A stretch of 6,690 bases of DNA, from contig CALBMW010000441.1 of the NCBI GenBank assembly GCA_937896275.1, positions 1 to 6,690 on the forward strand. The letters run 5' to 3'. Position 1 is the first letter of the stretch. Each line of letters opens with the position of its first letter. A program made the position numbers and the translations under genes. Shown here piece by piece: positions 1-6,690 of this stretch. The stretch comes from an uncultured Myxococcales bacterium (GTDB taxonomy: Bacteria > Myxococcota_A > Bradymonadia > UBA7976 > UBA1532). A model generated the notes under the pieces. The model did not search any database and had not been told where the DNA came from. It saw nothing but the letters and a program-made list of their open reading frames with translations.

Positions 1-1430
<1,430 letters not shown>

Positions 1431-1443
1431 TCCGGGCCGCTCG

Positions 1444-1923
1444 TCAGCCGGCGGGCGGCTCCGACCGCGCCACGGCCACCGCCCCGAGCTCCCGCGCCCA
1501 TCCCGCGCACTCGGGCGCGGCCTCCGCGATGCGCTGAACCAGATCGTCGATCACGGCCTTCACCTCAGGCCGGGACGGGAACGTCACCGCGCCCAGCGTG
1601 GCGCGCGTCCGCCGCAGCTCATCGTCGGCGGCGTCCCGCACCTGCTCCGCCGCCAGCGCCCGATCCTCGAGCCCGGCGACCTCGAGCTTCAGGCGGTGGA
1701 TCTCGTGGATCAGCGTCAGCACGTTGCTGGGCGAGGCGGCGGCCATGTGGGCGGCGTTGGCCCGCGCCTCGTCCGGCGTCCCCCGATCGATCAGCGAGGC
1801 CTCGGCGATGGGCTTGTCGCCCGCCAGCACCGACCGCCCGACCGGGCGCCAGACGCCGCTGGAGGCCTTCTCGGCCTTGCTGGTGAGGTCGGTCAGCAGG
1901 CCTACGGTGACAAGGTTTCCCAT
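1444..1923 (-). CDS. Hypothetical protein with phage Ead/Ea22-like motif
   Basis: 159 residues, no signal peptide and no membrane segment, function not known. The ATG at 1923 was chosen because GGGAGG lies 8 nt upstream; an in-frame ATG at 1986 would add 21 residues but run back towards the kinase gene. Residues about 22-50 (VWRPVGRSVLAG onwards) and the core at 51-78 (ANAAHMAAASPSNVLTLI, then HEIHRLK) have the shape of phage Ead/Ea22-like proteins, in which an 'A-x-FIAAA-P-x-VL-x-LI-E-L' helix leads into a coiled coil. Residues about 70-108 are rich in Leu, Glu and Arg and probably form that coiled coil. A second helical part lies at 117-150 with a single Cys (C139). The gene follows the cyclic-nucleotide kinase gene in the same direction after about 100 bases and is convergent with the sigma gene, with 13 bases between the stop codons. 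The phage relation is inferred from a short motif recalled from the family, not from an alignment. Confidence 0.8.
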   Translation of the reverse strand: MGNLVTVGLLTDLTSKAEKASSGVWRPVGRSVLAGDKPIAEASLIDRGTPDEARANAAHMAAASPSNVLTLIHEIHRLKLEVAGLEDRALAAEQVRDAADDELRRTRATLGAVTFPSRPEVKAVIDDLVQRIAEAAPECAGWARELGAVAVARSEPPAG

Positions 1924-2024
1924 GACGGCACCCTCCCAAAGAGCGTCTCTCGAGGCCACGGTAGCCGCTTCCGGGCGGGATTGCATGGCGGGCGAGCCAA
2001 CGGGGGGGGATGACCGCGGTGCGC

Positions 2025-3425
2025 CTACGCCTTCGGCCCCGGGTCGGTCGCCCGCTCGGCCTCGAGCGTGCGCAGGCGCGCGTCGACCTCGCGGAAGCGA
2101 TCCGCCAGGGCGCGCACGAAGGTGCCCACCCACGAGTTGAGGCCGACCGTCTCGACCAGCGTCTCGCGCGTCACCACCATCGCGGTCACCGCGTCGAGCG
2201 CCTCGACGGTGGCCGTGCGCGGCTTGTCCGAGAACACCGCGGTCTCGCCGAACACCTCGCCGGGGCCCAGCTCGCGGATGAGCTGCCGCGCGCCTGCGTC
2301 GGACTCGCGAAAGACGCCGCAGCGTCCGGTCACGATGATGTAGGCGGCGTCGCCCTCCTCACCTTGCTGCACGATGCGGGTGCCGGGTTCGAAGGCGCGC
2401 GTCGGCAGGTGCCAGTTGCCCTGGGTGAACGCTTCGATCGCGTGCTGGAGTTCGAGCGCGTCGCCATAGCGCTCTGCCGGATCGGCGGCCATCGCCTTCA
2501 TGCAGATGCGGGCGAGCGCCGGTGGGACGTTGCCGTCGGTGACGGCCGCCTCGGGGGGCTCGAGGCGACGGCGCGTGGCGGCCATCAGCACCTGGAACAC
2601 GGTGCGCCCGCCATAGGGCGGCCGACCGGTGAGGATGTGGTAGAGCGTGGCCCCGAGGGCGAAGACATCGGTGCGCGCGTCGAGCTCGTCGTGCTGCCCG
2701 CGGGCCTGCTCGGGCGCCATGTAGTGGGGCGTGCCGATCACATCGCCATGCTGCTCCTCGGCGGTCGCCGCCCCTTCGTCGTCGAGCCGCGCGGCCTCCG
2801 CCGCGGCGCTGCCCGGCAGCAGGCGCGCGATCCCCCAGTCCATCACGTAGACCTGCCCGAAGGCGCCGACCATGATGTTGGCGGGCTTAAGATCGCGGTG
2901 GATGACACCCCGATCATGCGCGAACGCCACCGCCTCGCACACCTTGGCGAAGACGCGCAGGAACTCGGCGAGGCGGCCCGGGAGCAGGCGACCTGGCCCG
3001 GCGAGGTCGATCAGCTCCTCGAGGTTGCGGCCCTGCACCAGCTTCATGCTGATGTAGAGCGTGCCCTCCTCGTCGCTGCCGAGCTCGTGCACCGGGACGA
3101 TGCCGGGGTGCTCGAGCTGGCCGGTCACACGCGCTTCCTCGACGAAGCGCGCGGCGCGATCCACCGTGTCGCCCATGCGGGGATCGAGGATCTTCAGCGC
3201 GGTGTCGCGCTGCAGGCTGTGATCGAAGGCGCGCCGCACCGAGCTCATGCCACCGCGCCCGATCTCACCGCGATCGCCGAAGCGCTCGATGACCGAGGCC
3301 TGGAGCAGGTGGGCGGGCGAGGGCCTGGGGGCTCGCGGCGCGACGGTACCGCCGTCAGCCACGGTGCCCTGTCCGTGCGCCGGGACGGCCGGTCGGGTCA
3401 ACCACTGTGAGATGCCGCGCTTCAT
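2025..3425 (-). CDS. Ser/Thr protein kinase with C-terminal cyclic nucleotide-binding domain
   Basis: Cytoplasmic Hanks-type kinase, 466 residues from the ATG at 3425. An in-frame TTG at 3431 adds two residues and has a GGA 6 nt upstream, so it is a fair alternative; numbering here counts from that TTG. Residues 1-45 are a Pro/Ala-rich tail. The kinase domain spans about 50-335: glycine loop GEIGRGGMSSV (55-65), ATP lysine in TALKIL (K80), catalytic loop HRDLKPAN (178-185, D180), DWG replacing DFG (198-200), and MAPE (238-241). All catalytic residues are present. A cyclic-nucleotide-binding domain follows almost directly at about 342-455, including FEPGTRIVQQGEEGD and a phosphate-binding cassette FGETAVFSDKPRTATV, where the Glu (E396) and Arg (R405) that contact the cyclic phosphate and ribose in the CAP family are kept. 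No membrane segment is seen. The domain order is the reverse of eukaryotic PKG. It is probably activated or released by cAMP or cGMP (inference); the substrate is unknown. Confidence 0.95.
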   Translation of the reverse strand: MKRGISQWLTRPAVPAHGQGTVADGGTVAPRAPRPSPAHLLQASVIERFGDRGEIGRGGMSSVRRAFDHSLQRDTALKILDPRMGDTVDRAARFVEEARVTGQLEHPGIVPVHELGSDEEGTLYISMKLVQGRNLEELIDLAGPGRLLPGRLAEFLRVFAKVCEAVAFAHDRGVIHRDLKPANIMVGAFGQVYVMDWGIARLLPGSAAAEAARLDDEGAATAEEQHGDVIGTPHYMAPEQARGQHDELDARTDVFALGATLYHILTGRPPYGGRTVFQVLMAATRRRLEPPEAAVTDGNVPPALARICMKAMAADPAERYGDALELQHAIEAFTQGNWHLPTRAFEPGTRIVQQGEEGDAAYIIVTGRCGVFRESDAGARQLIRELGPGEVFGETAVFSDKPRTATVEALDAVTAMVVTRETLVETVGLNSWVGTFVRALADRFREVDARLRTLEAERATDPGPKA

Positions 3426-3468
3426 GAGCAATCGCAGTCCAAGCGGTGAGCCTGGGGCAGTCTAGCAG

Positions 3469-3491
3469 CGTCGGCCCGCCGTGGCCCGACG
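3469..3491. other. Inverted repeat (hairpin) between the small membrane-protein gene and the kinase gene
   Basis: Read on the minus strand, arms CGTCGG and CCGACG (6 bp) are followed by a 1x1 mismatch and two more pairs around a 5-nt loop. It begins 20 nt after the stop codon of the 77-residue protein and lies about 45 bases ahead of the kinase start. No T-run follows on either strand, so it is not a classical intrinsic terminator. It could attenuate read-through, protect the 3' end of the upstream message, or be a protein-binding site. In GC-rich DNA a stem of this size can also arise by chance. Confidence 0.35.
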
Positions 3492-3499
3492 GAGTGCAT

Positions 3500-3515
3500 T
3501 GCCTCAGTGCCTCAG
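3500..3515 (-). repeat. 8-bp perfect tandem repeat spanning a stop codon
   Basis: Two adjacent copies of TGCCTCAG (plus strand; CTGAGGCA on the minus strand) lie at 3500-3507 and 3508-3515. The stop codon of the 77-residue membrane protein (TGA, 3514-3512) falls in the first copy met by the ribosome, and the second copy repeats the TGA triplet. This looks like a small slippage duplication and does not change the protein. Confidence 0.6.
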
Positions 3516-3745
3516 ACGCGGCGACGCGCGGAGGCGGCGCGCGCGCTCAGCCCGAGCTCGACGAGCAGCCAGATCCAGGGGGCGGCGTGCATTGCCAGGT
3601 CGAAGATGTCCGTCGGACCCATGCCGCCGCCGCCACCCAGCAGCCAGCGCACCTTGCCCACCACGTGCGGCTCGGGAGCGAAGGGGGCCAAGCCCAGCGT
3701 CAGCGACGCGATCAGGGCGGGTACGAGCCGCCGCGTGGGGCTCAC
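3512..3745 (-). CDS. Small conserved-type membrane protein (77 aa, function unknown)
   Basis: A small hydrophobic protein probably placed in the inner membrane. Residues about 7-22 (LVPALIASLTLGLAPF) form a first membrane segment. The central part reads PEPHVVGKVRWLL, a run of five Gly, then MGPTDIFDL, and a second hydrophobic segment follows (HAAPWIWLLVELGL). The tail is Arg/Ala-rich (ARAASARRR). The pattern 'LGLAPF-PEPH..-K-...-DIFDL--H-APW' resembles a family of roughly 70-residue proteins that databases often label 'RND transporter' although they are far too short for that; this comparison is from memory. The GTG start at 3745 was chosen because GGTGGGGG lies just upstream and because it overlaps the stop of the preceding 31-codon frame as GTGA; an ATG at 3757 adds four residues. 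It is the last member of a tight group led by the membrane kinase. Confidence 0.72.
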   Translation of the reverse strand: MSPTRRLVPALIASLTLGLAPFAPEPHVVGKVRWLLGGGGGMGPTDIFDLAMHAAPWIWLLVELGLSARAASARRRV

Positions 3746-3837
3746 GGCCCCCACCATGCCCAGGTGCAGCAGACCGTCGCCGCGACGAGGCTGACCCAGA
3801 GCGCGCGGCGGCGCCAGCGATCGGACCGGCTCGGCAT
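3742..3837 (-). CDS. Possible 31-aa single-pass membrane peptide
   Basis: This short frame starts with ATG at 3837 and ends with a TGA whose first two bases are shared with the GTG start of the next gene. The product begins with a basic segment (MPSRSDRWRRR), followed by a hydrophobic stretch rich in Ala, Val, Trp and Cys (ALWVSLVAATVCCTWAWW) and a GP end. That is the form of a one-pass membrane peptide with its N-terminus in the cytoplasm. The ATG overlaps a TGA as TGATG, with GGGG about 8 nt upstream, so it could be translated by coupling from the kinase gene. No family is recognised. It could also be a non-functional leader whose only role is to carry ribosomes to the 77-residue gene. Confidence 0.4.
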   Translation of the reverse strand: MPSRSDRWRRRALWVSLVAATVCCTWAWWGP

Positions 3838-3864
3838 CAGCGGTGCCCCATCAGCGGTGCCCCA

Positions 3865-3868
<4 letters not shown>
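3836..3868 (-). repeat. 14-bp tandem repeat at the end of the membrane-kinase gene
   Basis: On the minus strand the unit TGATGGGGCACCGC occurs twice in perfect tandem (3867-3854 and 3853-3840), and a third partial copy, TGATG, follows. The first TGA is the stop codon of the membrane kinase. Each copy carries a stop and a start sharing one base (TGATG), plus a GGGG that could act as a ribosome-binding site for the next start. Each complete unit therefore encodes a four-codon frame, Met-Gly-His-Arg-stop, and the last TGATG opens the 31-residue frame. A plausible origin is slippage duplication of an original TGATG junction. Confidence 0.8.
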
Positions 3869-5358
<1,490 letters not shown>

Positions 5359-5437
5359 GGCCCGTCGAGTGTAGACTCGGCGTCTCGACTGGGCCAATCG
5401 CTCCCCATGAGGGGCGCCCTGGGAGTACAACGGCGCC
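5359..5437. promoter_or_regulatory. Divergent promoter region with overlapping inverted repeats
   Basis: These 79 bases are the only non-coding space between the membrane kinase (minus) and the TPR/PEGA gene (plus). They hold CGAGT-GTAG-ACTCG (5366-5379) nested within a wider pair, GTCGAG (5364-5369) and CTCGAC (5384-5389). On the minus strand TTGGCC (5397-5392) and TACACT (5373-5368), 18 nt apart, make a fair sigma-70-like promoter with four of six consensus matches in each box. Its -10 box lies inside the inverted repeat. For the plus gene a GGGAG lies 12 nt before the ATG, but no convincing promoter boxes are seen. The boxes and operator role are predictions by eye. Confidence 0.38.
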
Positions 5438-6256
5438 ATGCGATTCGCCTTCTTCCTGGCCTTGCTCGCCGCGACCTTCCGGCCGACACCGGCGGTGGCC
5501 GATCCGCGACGGGCGGCGCACCTGAAGTCCCTGGCGGACGCCGCCATGGTGGGGGGCGACGCGGCCCGCGCGCTGGCGCTTCTGCAGCAGGCCCACGCCG
5601 AGGACCCGCAGCCCGGCTTCATCGCCAACCAGGGCGTCGTCCTCGAGCACATGGGGCAATACGCGGCCGCGGTGGCCGCCTTCGAACGCTACTTGGCGAG
5701 CGATCCTCCGGCCGCCAAGCGGGCCGCGGCCGAAGCCACCGTGGCGCGCCTGCGGCCCCCGGTCGTGGTGTCGAGCGATCCGGCCGGGGCCTCGGTCCAC
5801 TTCGACGGGCGAGGGCCGAGCGCGGGCGTCACGCCGCTGCGCACGCGGCTGCTCGCCGGCCCCCACTTCGCCGAGCTTCGCCTCGACGGCTATCGCGTGG
5901 CGCGCCCCGCCTTTCAGCTCGATCCAGGGCGTGGCGCGACGGTGCAGGTGCGGCTGGAGCCGGCGGTCGCTCCCGGGGTCGCGGCGGCGGTGGAGGGGGC
6001 GCCCGCGCGTCGCCCGGTTCGCGTGTGGGGCTGGGTCGCGACCGGTGCGGGGGGGGTCGCGCTGGCCGCGTCCGCGCTGCTCCTGGCGCAGGCCTTCTCG
6101 GAGGCCGACGCCCGCGACGCGGCGCGCTCGCGCGGCGACTACGACGATCACGAGGGGGCCGCGAACCGGCTCCTCGGCGCCACCTACGGGCTGGCCGGCA
6201 TGGGGGCGATCGGGGTCGGCGTGGGCCTCTGGTGGCTGCTGGGCGACGAGGGCTGA
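5438..6256 (+). CDS. Exported TPR and PEGA domain protein with two C-terminal membrane segments
   Basis: 272 residues. Residues 1-21 form a signal peptide (MRFAFFLALLAATF, then a cleavage site near AVA-D). Residues about 27-90 form a TPR-like pair of helices (ARALALLQQAHAEDP, then GQYAAAVAAFERYLASDP). A PEGA domain spans about 109-175, with VVVSSDPAGASVHFDG, GVTPLRTRLLAGPH, LDGYR and VQVRLEP. Two hydrophobic segments follow at about 195-218 (WVATGAGGVALAASALLLA) and 245-268 (LLGATYGLAGMGAIGVGVG, then LWWLLG), separated by a highly charged loop with GDYDDHEG. This architecture is common among myxobacterial envelope proteins of unknown function, where TPR and PEGA modules are thought to mediate protein or surface contacts. 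It is transcribed divergently from the membrane kinase and convergently with the MopE-like gene. A kinase partner role is inferred only from position and the shared PEGA theme. Confidence 0.92.
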   Translation: MRFAFFLALLAATFRPTPAVADPRRAAHLKSLADAAMVGGDAARALALLQQAHAEDPQPGFIANQGVVLEHMGQYAAAVAAFERYLASDPPAAKRAAAEATVARLRPPVVVSSDPAGASVHFDGRGPSAGVTPLRTRLLAGPHFAELRLDGYRVARPAFQLDPGRGATVQVRLEPAVAPGVAAAVEGAPARRPVRVWGWVATGAGGVALAASALLLAQAFSEADARDAARSRGDYDDHEGAANRLLGATYGLAGMGAIGVGVGLWWLLGDEG

Positions 6257-6293
6257 CCGGGCTGCGCTCGGTCGGGACTCCGAGGGGAAGCCC

Positions 6294-6690
6294 TCAGGGG
6301 CAGATGCCGTTCGGACAGGCCTCCTCGCAGAAGCCCCCGAGGCACGGTGCGGCGATGGGGCACAGGGGCTCGTCGCCGCAGCGACAGGCGCCGGCCTGGC
6401 AGTTGTCGGACCGCCGAACGCCGCACGCGTGACCGCAACTGCCGCAGTTCGCGAAGTCGCTGACCAGGTCGAAGTCCTCGTCCACGCGGCCATCGCAGTC
6501 GTTGTCCACGTCGTCGCAGGTCTCGGCCGCGCCCGGAACCTCGCCCTCGCAGGCCGCTCGCCAAGCGCCATCGACGCAGGTCTGAGTGCCCGGCCTGCAG
6601 GTGAAGGGGGTGGTGGCGCAGGACCGCGTCACGGCCTCGTCGGTGGCGCCGTCGCAGTCGTCGTCCTGGCCATTGCAGGTCTCGGGTGAG
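6294..6690 (-). CDS. MopE-like Cys-rich putative metal-binding repeat protein (C-terminal part)
   Basis: The last 131 residues of a larger protein are visible; the start lies beyond the right edge. Two copies of the 'putative metal-binding motif' of MopE-related proteins are present: ETCNGQDDDCDGATDE and ETCDDVDNDCDGRVDEDF, some 55 residues apart. The second is followed by the usual sequel FANCGSCGHAC. The rest is a Cys-rich tail (CRCGDEPLC, CLGGFCEEAC, ending CPNGICP). Such proteins are normally secreted or surface-attached and rich in disulfides; the Asp-rich motif is thought to bind a cation such as calcium or copper, but the ligand here is not known. No C-terminal sorting helix follows, since the frame ends directly after the Cys-rich tail. 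It is convergent with the TPR/PEGA gene, with 37 bases between the stop codons. Confidence 0.92.
   Translation of the reverse strand, partial: SPETCNGQDDDCDGATDEAVTRSCATTPFTCRPGTQTCVDGAWRAACEGEVPGAAETCDDVDNDCDGRVDEDFDLVSDFANCGSCGHACGVRRSDNCQAGACRCGDEPLCPIAAPCLGGFCEEACPNGICP

Noticed and set aside
1924..2024. Promoter between the cyclic-nucleotide kinase and the Ead-like gene
   Set aside because: Only a very weak pair of boxes (TGCAAT and TACCGT on the minus strand) is visible; not enough to call. Only the GGGAGG ribosome-binding site is convincing.
2010..3410. 466-residue plus-strand frame opposite the cyclic-nucleotide kinase
   Set aside because: The opposite strand has a complete kinase and nucleotide-binding domain; this frame has only His/Arg/Gly-rich sequence and no motif.
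5359..5652. N-terminal extension of the membrane kinase to an ATG at 5652
   Set aside because: It would cover the signal-peptide and TPR coding region of the divergent gene, and the extra residues show no domain. The kinase core begins about 20 residues after the GTG at 5358.
6257..6293. Terminator between the convergent TPR/PEGA and MopE-like genes
   Set aside because: No stable stem with a T-run was found in the 37 bases; nothing else is seen there.

Overview
This is a very GC-rich, gene-dense stretch that looks like a chromosome segment of a myxobacterium or close relative (Myxococcota). The evidence is the combination of two Hanks-type Ser/Thr kinases, a periplasmic TPR/PEGA protein, and a Cys-rich protein with MopE-type 'C-x3-D-x-DCDG-x-x-DE' motifs. 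That mixture is typical of the phylum. The species cannot be named from the sequence. No tRNA, rRNA, CRISPR array, insertion sequence or integrase is visible.

Layout: (1) 1-1430, plus strand, the 3' part of an RpoD-family sigma factor, cut at the left edge within region 1.2. (2) 1444-1923, minus strand, a 159-residue protein with a motif resembling phage Ead/Ea22-like proteins, convergent with the sigma gene. (3) 2025-3425, minus strand, a soluble Ser/Thr kinase fused to a C-terminal cyclic-nucleotide-binding domain. (4) 3512-3745 and 3742-3837, minus strand, a 77-residue membrane protein and a possible 31-residue membrane peptide overlapping by GTGA. (5) 3836-3868, a 14-bp tandem repeat at the stop codon of the next gene. 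(6) 3865-5358, minus strand, a membrane Ser/Thr kinase with an extracytoplasmic PEGA-like sensor. (7) 5359-5437, a short divergent intergenic region with overlapping inverted repeats. (8) 5438-6256, plus strand, an exported TPR + PEGA protein with two C-terminal membrane segments. (9) 6294-6690, minus strand, the C-terminal end of a secreted MopE-like Cys-rich protein, cut at the right edge.

How the parts may work together (inference): the minus-strand genes from 5358 down to 1444 all face the same way, with gaps of 0 to about 100 bases, and could form one signalling cluster. The membrane kinase would sense an envelope state through its PEGA-like domain. The divergent TPR/PEGA protein is a candidate envelope partner. 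The second kinase could integrate a cyclic nucleotide. Nothing in the sequence shows that the two kinases act on each other or on the sigma factor.

Most of the window is ordinary for this phylum. The items most worth a second look are the repeat-generated chain of overlapping stop/start codons after the membrane kinase, the paired PEGA modules across a shared promoter region, the shortened sigma finger, and the phage-like small protein.
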